Counted from the first letter of the stretch, positions 1-9,413 are shown. The stretch: DNA of 64,000 nt from Alteromonas sp. KC3 (GCF_016756315.1 NZ_AP024235.1:3534001-3598000); one strand, 5' to 3'. The notes: a model not told the origin generated them from the sequence alone. A program made the numbers and translations.

Positions 1-963
1 AATTGCATTTTTTTGGAAGCGTTGAATAAAGTCCTGATGTGCGCCTTCAGCGGCAGCGTCGTCGTGGAAGCGCGCAATAATTTCTTTGGCCAACATAATC
101 TTAATATCACGTGGATTTTCGCCATTGGCAACACGCGTTTTAAGATCAGCAATTTCTTCTAACGGACGGAAACTCAATAAGTCGTAATAACGCCACATCA
201 AATCATCAGAAATTGACATTACTTTACCGAACATATCGTTTGGCGCATCAGTAATACCAATATAATTGTTCAGTGATTTTGACATTTTCTGAACGCCATC
301 AAGACCTTCTAATAGCGGTACCATTACAATTGACTGCTGCGTTAGACCTTGCTCTTTTTGTAACTCACGACCCATTAGCAAGTTAAAGCGCTGATCAGTA
401 CCACCAAGCTCAACGTCTGCTTTAAGTGCAACTGAGTCCCATCCTTGAACAAGTGGATACAAGAACTCGTGAATAGCAATAGGCTGGCCATTGTTATAGC
501 GCTTTTTAAAGTCATCGCGTTCAAGCATACGCGCAACGGTTTGGCTGGCAGCAAGCTTGATCATTCCCGCAGCGCCGAGCTGGTCCATCCATTCAGAGTT
601 AAAACGAATTTCCGTTTTATCTTCATCAAGAATTTTGAACACTTGTTCCTGATACGTTTTAGCGTTCTCTAATACTTGTTCTTTGCTTAAAGGCTTGCGC
701 GTTACATTTTTACCTGTAGGATCGCCAATAAGGCCGGTAAAATCACCAATAAGAAAAACGACCTTGTGGCCCAGTTGCTGGAAAGTGCGCAACTTATTGA
801 TCAAAACTGTGTGACCAAGATGCAGATCAGGTGCTGTTGGATCGAAACCCGCCTTAATCGTCAGGGTTTTGCCGGATTTTAGTTTTTCAATTAAATCCTC
901 TTCGGGGAGTATTTCATCAACACCCCGTTTAATCTCAGCCAACGCTGTTTGCCAATCTTTCAT
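1..963 (-). CDS. tyrS: Tyrosyl-tRNA synthetase (3' end outside window)
   Basis: Charges tRNA-Tyr with tyrosine in the cytoplasm. About 321 N-terminal codons are visible; the gene runs off the left edge, so the C-terminal tRNA-binding part is missing. Class I signatures are present: HLGH at residues 48-51 and KMSKS at 226-230, with the [12 protein letters not shown] stretch of the TyrRS family between them. The start is the ATG at 963, giving a protein beginning [10 protein letters not shown]. It is divergent from the M23 peptidase gene, with a folded repeat between them. The length visible and the motifs fit the gammaproteobacterial form of TyrS. Identity is secure. Confidence 0.97.
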   Translation of the reverse strand, partial: MKDWQTALAEIKRGVDEILPEEDLIEKLKSGKTLTIKAGFDPTAPDLHLGHTVLINKLRTFQQLGHKVVFLIGDFTGLIGDPTGKNVTRKPLSKEQVLENAKTYQEQVFKILDEDKTEIRFNSEWMDQLGAAGMIKLAASQTVARMLERDDFKKRYNNGQPIAIHEFLYPLVQGWDSVALKADVELGGTDQRFNLLMGRELQKEQGLTQQSIVMVPLLEGLDGVQKMSKSLNNYIGITDAPNDMFGKVMSISDDLMWRYYDLLSFRPLEEIADLKTRVANGENPRDIKIMLAKEIIARFHDDAAAEGAHQDFIQRFQKNAI

Positions 964-1075
964 TTGTAAGTCACACTCTTTGATAAGACTAAATTCAATT
1001 TTGGCCGGCATTTTACGCGTACAACGGAACCATTAAAAGGTTTTGACGTCAAAAACCGGATTACAATGCGTCATG

Positions 1076-1277
1076 TTGTTAAACCCAAAGGCTTTGAGTC
1101 GAACGAACTGACATTGATTTCGCAGATCAGGGGGGGAAGGGCTTCCGCAAACACGCGGTAAACCCATCCATGGGCGCTCCGCCACCGCATCCCTGCGGTG
1201 GAGGGTTTGCTCCAGCCCTTCCCCCCTGCTCGCGACTAGTCAATATCCGTTCACCGAAGAGCCTTTGGGTGTAACAA
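1076..1277. repeat. 202-bp intergenic element with terminal inverted repeats and internal hairpins
   Basis: Lies in the 406-bp gap between tyrS and the M23 peptidase gene. The 18-bp ends (1076-1093 and 1260-1277) are inverted repeats matching at 17 of 18 positions. A second inverted pair sits inside (1128-1143 with 1214-1228, a G-run facing a C-run), then AAACCC/GGGTTT (1160-1165 with 1203-1208), and a central perfect 8-bp stem (1182-1189 with 1194-1201). The core is visibly richer in G and C than its surroundings. It encodes no protein. The nested symmetry resembles a MITE or a mobile intergenic repeat; mobility is an inference. Confidence 0.7.
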
Positions 1278-1369
1278 TTTAATAACATTTATAACGAGAA
1301 AAGTTGCATTTTTAAGCAACGTATGTGAAATAGTGTTGTGCACGTAACATTTCTCAGGTGGGCAGTAGT

Positions 1370-2695
1370 ATGAGAAAGACAATAGACGCCTCTAAGGCGC
1401 TAAATCTATTCAAAAAATTACCAAAGCAGCATAGAACTGGGTTAGCAGTGGCTAGTCTATTTCTAGGCGGGCTTATTCTTTTGCCGTCGGAATCGGTTGA
1501 AGCAAGCCGTCATCAAGAAGCACATATTCTTGATGCGGGTGTGCGCTATCCGGTAGAGCTGCATATTACGCCTTCTACAGATGTGTTTAGTGGCGAAGAA
1601 GAGTCAAGTTGGCAAACGTACAAGGTACGCAGTGGCGATACGTTGGCTAAACTATTTAAACGTGCAGGGTTTACTGCACGAGACGTTTACAACGTTACCC
1701 AAGCGGGAGAACTAGCCAAAACACTTGTTACTTTACTTCCTGGCGATGAGTTGTCATTTAAAGCTAATAGTGACGGTGGCTTTGGTGAACTTAAATATAA
1801 GCTTTCGTCTACTGAAACCCTTTTTGTTCGCCCAAGCACAGAGGAAAACGGCAAAACGTTAACCGCTGAGCTAGAGAAACGCGACGTTGATATTCGATAT
1901 AACTTCGCTCAAGGCGAAATTAATTCAAGTTTCTGGAATGCAGCGGTCGATGCTGGCCTTACTAGCAATCAAATTATGAACCTCGCTGGCATTTTTGGCT
2001 GGGATATCGACTTTGCTATGGAAATCCGTTCTGGCGATACCTTCAATGTGGTATTCGAGGAGCAGTACATCGATGGTGAATTTGTTGGCTATGGTGATAT
2101 TGTAGCGGCGGAATTTACCAACCAAGGCGAGCAATTCAGCGCTATTTTGCATGAAGATGGCACCTACTATACGCCTGATGGTCGTAGCATGCGCAAGAGC
2201 TTTTTGCGCGCCCCTGTTAATTTTAGATATGTGAGTTCAAACTTCACGAAAGCGCGCTTCCACCCTGTGCAGAAACGCTGGAAAGCACATCGCGGTGCTG
2301 ACTATGTGGCCGCAGTGGGCACACCGGTTATGGCTGCTGGTGACGGTAAGGTAATTAAAGCCGCATACGACAAATACAATGGTCATCACGTGTTTATTCA
2401 GCACGGTGAAAAATATACGACCAAGTATCTTCATTTTAAGAAGCGTGCAGTGAAAGTTGGTGATACCGTGAAGCAAGGTCAAACCATTGGCTATTTAGGT
2501 AGCACAGGAATGGTTACCGGTGCCCATTTGCATTATGAATTTTTGGTTGACGGTGTGCACCGCAACCCTCGTACTGTAGAGTTGCCCAAGGCACTGCCTA
2601 TTGCCAAAGAAGAGCGCGAGCGCTTTATGGAAATTGCCAACCTTCGACAAGAGCAACTCGATAACAACAAGCGTATTATGCTTGCTATGAAATAG
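1370..2695 (+). CDS. mepM: M23 family murein endopeptidase (MepM-like)
   Basis: Zinc endopeptidase predicted to cut peptide crosslinks in murein during cell-wall growth. An N-terminal hydrophobic segment (about residues 20-40) acts as a membrane anchor or signal. A LysM/OapA-like peptidoglycan-binding region follows (about 80-130, with SGDTLAKLF). The C-terminal peptidase M23 domain has the zinc ligands His307 and Asp311 and the HLH motif at 386-388, all intact. The ATG at 1370 is preferred because AGGTGG lies eight bases upstream; a GTG at 1358 would add four residues. anmK starts six bases after the stop, so the two wall-metabolism genes are probably cotranscribed. Confidence 0.92.
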   Translation: MRKTIDASKALNLFKKLPKQHRTGLAVASLFLGGLILLPSESVEASRHQEAHILDAGVRYPVELHITPSTDVFSGEEESSWQTYKVRSGDTLAKLFKRAGFTARDVYNVTQAGELAKTLVTLLPGDELSFKANSDGGFGELKYKLSSTETLFVRPSTEENGKTLTAELEKRDVDIRYNFAQGEINSSFWNAAVDAGLTSNQIMNLAGIFGWDIDFAMEIRSGDTFNVVFEEQYIDGEFVGYGDIVAAEFTNQGEQFSAILHEDGTYYTPDGRSMRKSFLRAPVNFRYVSSNFTKARFHPVQKRWKAHRGADYVAAVGTPVMAAGDGKVIKAAYDKYNGHHVFIQHGEKYTTKYLHFKKRAVKVGDTVKQGQTIGYLGSTGMVTGAHLHYEFLVDGVHRNPRTVELPKALPIAKEERERFMEIANLRQEQLDNNKRIMLAMK

Positions 2696-2701
2696 CGTGT
2701 A

Positions 2702-3901
2702 ATGGCTAAATATATTGGCCTTATGTCAGGTACTAGCATGGACGGTGTTGATGCCGTCCTATGCGAAATATCGCCCTCCACCTGCACAACCCTTGCAGCT
2801 CATACTGTCGAGTATCCTCAAGAGTTATTACTTGCACTTAATGCCCTTTGTAGCGAGGGCCTAGACGAGCTAAATACGTTAGCAATTGCTGATAGGCTTG
2901 TGGCAGAAACTTTCGCTCAGGCAGTATTAGGGCTGCTTAATAAAACAAATCTATCTGCAAACGATATTACGGCTATTGGTTCACACGGACAAACCGTGCG
3001 CCACCAACCGGAAGGTAAAGTGATATCTGCCCATTTTAGTACTGAGGCCTTACGCGGCTTCACCTGCCAAATAGGTGACCCGAATACGATTGCGGCGCTT
3101 ACCAACATCGATGTTATTGCCGATTTCAGGCGCAAAGACATTGCTTTAGGGGGCCAAGGTGCGCCTCTAGTACCCGCTTATCACAATGCCATATTTTCCC
3201 ATGATACCAAGTACCGCGCACTGGTAAACATAGGGGGAATTGCCAATGTGTCGTTATTACCTCCCAAATATTCGTCAGAACCAGTTCGTGGTTTCGACAC
3301 AGGACCTGGCAATACGCTGATGGACAGATGGATTTCGCTTCATTTAAACCATAATTTTGACAAAGATGGGCAATGGGCAGCCTCTGGCAATGTAAGTACA
3401 GCGTTACTCGATACACTTTTATCTGATAGTTATTTCACTTTACCAGCCCCTAAAAGCACGGGTAGAGAGTATTTCAACATTGACTGGCTGAGTAACAGCT
3501 TAGGCAATTTTTTTGAATCCGCACCATCGCATTCACTCCCCGGTGTTGGTGGAAATATGCAACCTGTTGACGTTCAAGCCACGTTACTTGCGTTCACGGT
3601 TAAAACTATCGTTAATGATATAAAAGCGCATTTACCTGAGCAAAACGGCGCAAATGAGCAAAGTGAAGTGATAATATGCGGTGGCGGAGCATTCAACAAT
3701 GCACTGATGAGCATGCTTAAACAACAGCTAGCGCCATTTCAGGTCAGTGATAGTTTCTTTCTTAGCATACATCCACAGCACGTAGAAGGTGCTGCCTTTG
3801 CGTGGCTTGCCCATGCGTATCTACACAACATCCCCGGAAATGTACCAGAGGTCACGGGCGCATCGCGTTCAGCGGTGCTCGGTGCACTGTTTAAAAAGTA
3901 G
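2702..3901 (+). CDS. anmK: Anhydro-N-acetylmuramic acid kinase
   Basis: Phosphorylates and opens 1,6-anhydro-MurNAc to MurNAc-6-phosphate in the cytoplasm, recycling murein fragments. At 399 residues it has the usual family length. The N-terminal phosphate-binding motif GLMSGTSMDGVD (residues 6-17), the SHGQTVRH stretch and the GFDTGPGNTLMD motif are all present. It follows the murein endopeptidase gene by six bases, which fits a wall-turnover operon. There is no sign of damage. Confidence 0.96.
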   Translation: MAKYIGLMSGTSMDGVDAVLCEISPSTCTTLAAHTVEYPQELLLALNALCSEGLDELNTLAIADRLVAETFAQAVLGLLNKTNLSANDITAIGSHGQTVRHQPEGKVISAHFSTEALRGFTCQIGDPNTIAALTNIDVIADFRRKDIALGGQGAPLVPAYHNAIFSHDTKYRALVNIGGIANVSLLPPKYSSEPVRGFDTGPGNTLMDRWISLHLNHNFDKDGQWAASGNVSTALLDTLLSDSYFTLPAPKSTGREYFNIDWLSNSLGNFFESAPSHSLPGVGGNMQPVDVQATLLAFTVKTIVNDIKAHLPEQNGANEQSEVIICGGGAFNNALMSMLKQQLAPFQVSDSFFLSIHPQHVEGAAFAWLAHAYLHNIPGNVPEVTGASRSAVLGALFKK

Positions 3902-4042
3902 TTTTTCGTTTCAAGCCCCGTCATTAGAGCATGCTGACCTTTTTTATATCAAAACGCGCTAAAAGCAGCGCTTGAATCAATCCAATTAGTGTCTATCTCT
4001 GTAATCACATTAACTTTGACTAACAAAGATATAGGACAACTA

Positions 4043-5164
4043 ATGACAGACTCAGTACTTTTTAAGCCTTTCGATTGGGCTGGCCAAACATTGAAAAATC
4101 GAATGGTGCTTGCCCCACTAACACGAGGTCGCGCTGGACCTGACCGTGTACCAAACAAGATTATCGGCGATCACTATGTTCAGCGTGCTGAAGCAGGCCT
4201 TATTATTTCAGAAGCAACATCTATCTCTGAAGAAGGGAATGGTTGGGTAGAGTCGCCAGGAATCTATACCAATGCCATGGTCGAAGGTTGGCGCTCGGTA
4301 GTAAACCGCGTTCACGAAGCGGGCGGAAAAATGGTATTGCAGTTATGGCATACGGGGCGTGCATCGCACAGTGATTTCCACAATGGCGATTTACCTTTAT
4401 CGGCGTCTGCAATAAAAATTGAGGGCGATGAAATTCACACCCCCAAAGGTAAAAAAGAGTACGAAGTCCCAAGGGCCATGACGTTGGATGACATTAAGCG
4501 CACAGTCGCAGACTACAAAAAAGCAGCTATTAATGCGAAAGCTGCAGGTTTTGACGGCGTTGAAGTGCATGCTGCAAATGGCTATCTAATCAATCAGTTC
4601 CTTGACAGCCGAAGTAATCAACGAGATGACAATTATGGTGGCTCACTTGAGAACAGATACCGCTTTTTGTCTGAAGTTATGGATGCGGTGCTAAGTGTAT
4701 GGCCGGCAGAACAGGTTGGTGTGCGTCTATCACCAAATGGCGTATTTAACGACATGGGCGCTGATGACTTCAGAGAAACCTTCACCTACGTTGCACAACA
4801 ACTTAATGCGCTCAAGGTGGGATATTTACACGTTATGGACGGACTTGCCTTTGGATTTCACGAACGCGGTGAACCAATGACATTGGCCGAGTTCAGAGCG
4901 CTTTTTGATGGCATGCTAATTGGGAACTGTGGCTATACAAAAGAAGACGCGGAAAAACGCATTAGTGATGGTGACGGTGATATGGTGGCCTTTGGCCGAC
5001 CGTGGATAACTAACCCAGATTTACCTACTCGTTTTGCAAACGATTACCCATTAACCGCATTCGATGATCCTGCTAGCTGGTATGGAAATAGCGTAGAAGG
5101 CTACAATGATTTCACTACTTATAAGGAAGAAACAGGCAAAGATGCACTTGAAGCATTATGTTAA
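4043..5164 (+). CDS. Old yellow enzyme family NADH:flavin oxidoreductase (NemA-like)
   Basis: FMN-dependent ene-reductase that reduces activated C=C bonds or nitro compounds; the substrate here is unknown. It is a TIM barrel of 373 residues. Motifs seen: the N-terminal flavin segment NRMVLAPLTRGR, QLWHTGRASH, the substrate-binding and catalytic stretch HAANGYLINQFL (His-x-x-Asn and Tyr), DNYGGSLENRYRF, and the C-terminal FGRPWITNPDLP. The ATG at 4043 has AGGA six bases before it and matches the usual family N-terminus; a GTG at 3989 would add 18 atypical residues. A stem-loop follows the gene. It is the first gene of a block of detoxification-type enzymes. Confidence 0.9.
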   Translation: MTDSVLFKPFDWAGQTLKNRMVLAPLTRGRAGPDRVPNKIIGDHYVQRAEAGLIISEATSISEEGNGWVESPGIYTNAMVEGWRSVVNRVHEAGGKMVLQLWHTGRASHSDFHNGDLPLSASAIKIEGDEIHTPKGKKEYEVPRAMTLDDIKRTVADYKKAAINAKAAGFDGVEVHAANGYLINQFLDSRSNQRDDNYGGSLENRYRFLSEVMDAVLSVWPAEQVGVRLSPNGVFNDMGADDFRETFTYVAQQLNALKVGYLHVMDGLAFGFHERGEPMTLAEFRALFDGMLIGNCGYTKEDAEKRISDGDGDMVAFGRPWITNPDLPTRFANDYPLTAFDDPASWYGNSVEGYNDFTTYKEETGKDALEALC

Positions 5165-5175
5165 CTGCATTAGTT

Positions 5176-5206
5176 AAAAAAGGTGGGGCCTTGCTCCACC
5201 TTAATT
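5176..5206. terminator. Bidirectional terminator-like hairpin between convergent genes
   Basis: A 7-bp stem, AAGGTGG (5180-5186) with CCACCTT (5196-5202), is preceded by an A-run and followed by a short AT-rich tail. It lies between two convergent genes and could stop transcription from both. The T-tract on the + strand is weak. Confidence 0.5.
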
Positions 5207-5225
5207 GATTGACTGACTGAGTGAA

Positions 5226-5672
5226 TCAGTTAAACCCTGTTTTCTGATTGGCTAACACCGCCAGTTTTTCAAGACACGACATCCAGGCATGATTGTGCTG
5301 CTGACACTCTTCTTTGTTAGCAAAGCCACTTTGCACTAGCACCAGCCTTACATATCCTTCTTCAGTCTTTTCAAAATGAATGTCTACCGACGTCATCACA
5401 GAGTCTTCTAAGTCATCTTCCCACGCCCACGAAAAGGTCAATTGCTCATTGGCCAAAATCGTCGTGTATTCCCCTGTTAATGACATTTCCACACCGCTAG
5501 GCTCCATCAGCTTAATGCGGTAACGCCCCCCTTCTTTAAAATCACTCATGATTTGTGTCACAACGCAATCGCCTGGCGCAAACCATTCTGATAAATATTC
5601 AGGTTCATGAAATGCCGCAAAAACAAAGGGTAATGATGCATCTAATGTGACATCTATTTTAAACTGGTGCAT
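5226..5672 (-). CDS. SRPBCC/AHSA1-family protein
   Basis: A 148-residue soluble protein of the START/Bet v 1-like SRPBCC superfamily, AHSA1 (activator of Hsp90 ATPase homolog 1-like) branch. Family features seen: an N-terminal beta strand leading into FHEPEYLSEWFAPGD, a central GGRYRIKLMEPSG, a FSWAWEDD strand, and a C-terminal helix around the WMSCLEKLAVLA segment. Such domains form a hydrophobic ligand pocket, but the ligand cannot be told from sequence. Family assignment is good; the function is unknown. Confidence 0.82.
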   Translation of the reverse strand: MHQFKIDVTLDASLPFVFAAFHEPEYLSEWFAPGDCVVTQIMSDFKEGGRYRIKLMEPSGVEMSLTGEYTTILANEQLTFSWAWEDDLEDSVMTSVDIHFEKTEEGYVRLVLVQSGFANKEECQQHNHAWMSCLEKLAVLANQKTGFN

Positions 5673-5696
5673 AGCGCTGCCTTAATAACCGTGAGC

Positions 5697-5734
5697 AAAA
5701 AAAATCCCGAGCCCGCGTAAGGAAAGGCCCGGGA
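5697..5734 (-). terminator. Rho-independent terminator of the PLP enzyme gene
   Basis: Read on the minus strand, a GC-rich 9-bp stem (5726-5734 with 5705-5713, one mismatch) ends in eight consecutive Ts (5704-5697). It lies about 90 bases beyond the stop of the gene at 5822-7624. Confidence 0.85.
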
Positions 5735-5821
5735 GAAGGAGTACATCCTCATTGTAATTATCGACTACCGCTTTAATTACTTGAGTATAAGTACAGCAGC
5801 GAGTATTAAGTGAGCTTCGAC

Positions 5822-7624
5822 TTAGTCATGCCCTTTCATCAGTGATGCCATACTTGGCTTACTACCAAAATGCTGGGCACACACGCGCTCACTAACGCTC
5901 AGATATAAGGTGTCGATGTCATCCATGGCCATAAACTTGTTACAGAAACCGGGGGCATGAGGTTCGATAAAGTGTTTCGCCGCCAACATGAAATGCGCAA
6001 TAAGCTGTTTAACGTTGTCCGTACCCATCGCAATACGCATGGTAGTAAGCTCGATACCCGCTTTCTTTTGCTCTTCTGTACTTAATTCAGAATGCGACGT
6101 TAAGGCAGGGCAAAGTATGATGGTGTTGTTCTGTCCAATACTCACTTGGTGACTAAAGGCAGGCTCTAACGCATCAAAGAAACGCGTGAACACATCTCGA
6201 GGTAAATTCGCTGGTGCCATATCGACCGTAAATAGCGTGCAAGGCCAACCGTGTGTATGCTGTTTTTCACGCAGGCCCGCGTTGCTGTGCTGTGGCAATG
6301 CATGACAGTTAACGCGAATTTGTTCGTGTGCATTAAGGAAAGAAGTAAACACCTCGGTATTGATGACCTTTGTCATCATGCGCTGTTCTAGCGTCTTCAT
6401 ACCGTTAAGCACATCAAAGGCTTTTTCTGAATCTAAGAATGCGCCCTTGATGTAGTACACATCCCAGAACATGGTTTCAGACCAATCTACCCCATTAATA
6501 TTACTGCCTTTGGGCTGGAACATTCTGTGGCCTTCGCCGATAACAACACCAGCAGTAGTCGCGCCGCTACCACACAAGTCTTTGGTGTAGCTGTGCATAA
6601 CATAATCGGGTCTTGCTGCTTTGTTTTTGTGCTGAAGAGGCTGATGCAGCACAGGCGTCGCTAGCGTCGAATCAAGCATAACCAGCGAGCCTTCAGCGTG
6701 CGCAAGCTCACAAATACCTGGGACATCGAGTACGTAGCCATGTGGGTTACATGGCGACTCTAGATACACATGCATACGAGCGCCGTTGTCCAAACGCGCA
6801 GCATGTTTCTTTTTGGTTTCTTGCATAAATTCGGCAAAGCTTTCTTTGTCGTAACCATCAAACCACGCGATTTGAATATCCATTCGATTACTACGAGCAA
6901 AATAATCATGCAGTAATTGATAAACACCACCATACACATTACGCGATACAATCAATACATCACCATGACTCAATACGTTCGACAAACACGCATCAATTGC
7001 AGCCATGCCTGAGTTAAAGTTCCACGCTAAATACTCTGCAGCATAAGGGCCTGCTTCCATATCAACAATCGCGTTTGCCAAAGAGATATTTGTTGGGTTG
7101 AGAAGACGCGAATAAATTTGGTGAGTAAACTCTTTACCCTGAAAAGCGTCATCTACCCATTCGGTACAGGCATACACGTAAGTCGCCGTGCGCACCACAA
7201 CAGGGGTTGCTGAAAACAATGCAGTAACGTTATCAAACAGCGGGTAATGACCTTGCGAACCGTTGCCACCAGATAAACTCTGATAGGTTGCTCTAAAGGG
7301 GTTTTGCAGTGTGTCTAATATTTTCGCTATTTGGAAAGAAAGGAACTTTTTGGCGTTAAAATAAGCTACTCTGTCCTCTTTATCGAGTCCTTGCAGTGTA
7401 TTGTTGGTAATGTCCCACAATTGCATCACACTTGATTGTGCGCCGTACAAATGGTGTGCGGTATTAGCAAGCGCTTTGCCGTAATCACTTGATGCATCGA
7501 TACCAAAATGAGAAAGCTGTTCGGCCACCAGTGCCTCTGTAGTTTCGGCAACAGTAGTGTTACGTTTTGGTGATAGCACTTTAGCGTGTGCAACGTTTAT
7601 TGAAGACTGCGTAGTAGACTGCAT
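5822..7624 (-). CDS. Large PLP-dependent trans-sulfuration-type enzyme
   Basis: A 600-residue PLP enzyme whose central part resembles the cystathionine gamma-synthase/beta-lyase (Cys/Met metabolism) family. The presumed PLP lysine is Lys348 in HSYTKDLCGSGATT, preceded by MLDSTLATPVL, the counterpart of the family's D-N-T-x-A-T-P motif, and YLESPCNPHG. Family members are normally about 400 residues, so roughly 130-150 N-terminal residues and a longer C-terminus are extra. It is divergent from a D-2-hydroxyacid dehydrogenase gene, with palindromes in the shared promoter region. This suggests a common substrate path, perhaps a sulfur amino acid and its keto acid. The reaction is not known. Confidence 0.78.
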   Translation of the reverse strand: MQSTTQSSINVAHAKVLSPKRNTTVAETTEALVAEQLSHFGIDASSDYGKALANTAHHLYGAQSSVMQLWDITNNTLQGLDKEDRVAYFNAKKFLSFQIAKILDTLQNPFRATYQSLSGGNGSQGHYPLFDNVTALFSATPVVVRTATYVYACTEWVDDAFQGKEFTHQIYSRLLNPTNISLANAIVDMEAGPYAAEYLAWNFNSGMAAIDACLSNVLSHGDVLIVSRNVYGGVYQLLHDYFARSNRMDIQIAWFDGYDKESFAEFMQETKKKHAARLDNGARMHVYLESPCNPHGYVLDVPGICELAHAEGSLVMLDSTLATPVLHQPLQHKNKAARPDYVMHSYTKDLCGSGATTAGVVIGEGHRMFQPKGSNINGVDWSETMFWDVYYIKGAFLDSEKAFDVLNGMKTLEQRMMTKVINTEVFTSFLNAHEQIRVNCHALPQHSNAGLREKQHTHGWPCTLFTVDMAPANLPRDVFTRFFDALEPAFSHQVSIGQNNTIILCPALTSHSELSTEEQKKAGIELTTMRIAMGTDNVKQLIAHFMLAAKHFIEPHAPGFCNKFMAMDDIDTLYLSVSERVCAQHFGSKPSMASLMKGHD

Positions 7625-7653
7625 AGTTATTCCGTTAATATTGATACCAACTC

Positions 7654-7690
7654 GATGTATTACACATCAATTCATTTACAAAAATGTAAA
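7654..7690. promoter_or_regulatory. Two dyads in the divergent promoter region (operator candidates)
   Basis: Two perfect inverted repeats lie side by side: GATGT-N5-ACATC (7654-7668) and TTTACA-N4-TGTAAA (7675-7690). They sit in the 153-bp gap between the divergently transcribed PLP enzyme and dehydrogenase genes, a usual place for operators of a shared regulator. No regulator gene is adjacent, so the binding protein is unknown. Confidence 0.4.
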
Positions 7691-7777
7691 ACTTAAATCA
7701 CATTATTAGAACAACCTTGCGCACGAAAAGCGCTGACTAATTAGGAAAGAAAAGTTTACTCTGGGAGAAAAAAGCGA

Positions 7778-8779
7778 ATGAATTCAGGCGCTGATGCATG
7801 CTTATCAGTCACCATTTTAAGTGATGAAGCCCACGATATTGCAACTGCAATTTCAACGCAGTTAAGTGAAAGCAACGCGACATCCCACAGCCTGGCAATG
7901 GGCAAGAATACAAAAATTCATATTGAAAAAATTGCTACCTCACCTAAGGAAATTGAACCTGAAGCCGTAAATATCTTGCTTGCAGATCCCGATTTAGCAG
8001 CTGAGATAATTGAGCAATGTCATAATATCAAATGGTGTCAGTCGACATGGGCAGGTAATGCACCTTTGCTGCGTGCGAGTAAAACCGACTACACCCTTAC
8101 CGGCCTAAAAGGTATTTTTGGTAAACTAATGCGCGAATATGTATTTGCTTATTTGTTGGAACACGCCAGAAACACATCCATGTTTCGCCAAAATCAACAG
8201 GCGCAACCACCGAAGTGGGAAGCCTCGCCACGTATACCATTGCACGGACAAACCTTGGGGATCCTTGGACTTGGCAGTATTGGCAAAGCACTTATCCCTG
8301 TAGCACACGCCTTTGAAATGCGTGTTGTAGGGTTAAGTAGAAGTGGAGCTGCTGTTGATGGTGTACACGCCATGTACACGCAAGAATCAGCAGTGGAGTT
8401 TGCAGGTCAAGCTGATCATCTTGTGAACCTTATGCCTGATACGCCACAAACTCAAAACTTCATATCCGATGACATTTTAAAAGCGCTAAAATCACACAGC
8501 GTTTTCATTAACGCAGGGCGCGGAAATGCAGTAGATGATGAAGCCTTGATTAAGTGTTTAAATGCAGGATATTTAAAACACGCGGTGTTAGATGTCTTTA
8601 AACAAGAACCCTTGCCAAAAGACCATGCATTTTGGATACATCCAAAAATAACGATTACTGCCCACACCGCAGCTGAATCTCAGCCATCGGATGTCGCCAG
8701 TGTCTTTCTAGAAAATGCCTTTCGCTACCTAGCAAGCGAGCCATTACTTTATCAGTTCGACTTTGATAAAGGTTATTAA
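7778..8779 (+). CDS. D-2-hydroxyacid dehydrogenase (NAD(P)-dependent)
   Basis: Interconverts a D-2-hydroxyacid and its 2-keto acid using NAD(P)H. At 333 residues it has the D-isomer-specific dehydrogenase layout. Its nucleotide-binding motif is GLGSIGKAL, and the expected catalytic residues are visible: Arg in NAGRGNAVDD, Glu in DVFKQEPL and His in TAHTAAES. The form resembles the GhrA-type glyoxylate/hydroxypyruvate reductases. The ATG at 7778 is preceded by GGGAGAA. It is divergent from the PLP enzyme gene and convergent with the GST gene. The substrate is undetermined. Confidence 0.87.
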   Translation: MNSGADACLSVTILSDEAHDIATAISTQLSESNATSHSLAMGKNTKIHIEKIATSPKEIEPEAVNILLADPDLAAEIIEQCHNIKWCQSTWAGNAPLLRASKTDYTLTGLKGIFGKLMREYVFAYLLEHARNTSMFRQNQQAQPPKWEASPRIPLHGQTLGILGLGSIGKALIPVAHAFEMRVVGLSRSGAAVDGVHAMYTQESAVEFAGQADHLVNLMPDTPQTQNFISDDILKALKSHSVFINAGRGNAVDDEALIKCLNAGYLKHAVLDVFKQEPLPKDHAFWIHPKITITAHTAAESQPSDVASVFLENAFRYLASEPLLYQFDFDKGY

Positions 8780-8799
8780 CCCGCTTGTAGGCGCATTTA

Positions 8800-9372
8800 T
8801 TATCCGCGAGGGTCGGTAGCGGTTACTTCAATACGGTGGTGGTGCTTTTCATGAAACTCGAGCAATTGGGGGTAGTTTTTCATATCGTGAAGCTCTCGAA
8901 AAAGCACCCAATCGACCATAGAGTACAAACATATTTCAGGGTAGGTCCACGTACTAAACCCGCCAGCATCAAGCTGCTCACAGAGACTTTCAAGCACCGC
9001 CTCAATGCGTTCTCGCTGAAGCGTAAAGTACATTTTGTCTTGGCTGATATCGAAGTCTGAACGCTTGAGCAGCATCATTTGAACAAAAGAATCATTTGCC
9101 GCATCAATGAGCGTTAGCTGATTCTCTTCTTCCCACGTAAGGCCATCTAAATCGAGTTTATCCGCCAGATAATTATAAATGACGCGCGAGTCAAAAATCA
9201 TCTGCCCGTTGTCTTCTAAACACGGCACTTTTAACGTGGGATTGCGGGATGCCAACAGCGCACGATCTTCCCCAGAAAAAATCTGCAAATTAAGAAATTC
9301 ATGCTCTGTTGACGCCAAGATAATGCGTATACGACGCACGTATGGTGATGTGGTAGAACCGTACAGTTTCAT
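8800..9372 (-). CDS. Glutathione S-transferase family protein
   Basis: A 190-residue protein with the GST fold. The N-terminal thioredoxin-like half begins MKLYGSTTSPYVRRIRI, the usual active-site strand-helix, continues through NPTLKVPCL (cis-proline) and FDSRVIYNYL, and is followed by a helical C-terminal half. It is probably a cytosolic glutathione-dependent detoxification or reductase enzyme. It sits 41 bases before the molybdenum oxidoreductase large-subunit gene end, on the same strand, and could share its transcript. Family assignment is firm; the substrate is unknown. Confidence 0.88.
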   Translation of the reverse strand: MKLYGSTTSPYVRRIRIILASTEHEFLNLQIFSGEDRALLASRNPTLKVPCLEDNGQMIFDSRVIYNYLADKLDLDGLTWEEENQLTLIDAANDSFVQMMLLKRSDFDISQDKMYFTLQRERIEAVLESLCEQLDAGGFSTWTYPEICLYSMVDWVLFRELHDMKNYPQLLEFHEKHHHRIEVTATDPRG

Positions 9373-9413
9373 AACGTTACCTGCTCATTATCGAATAAAC
9401 CAATACACACCAT

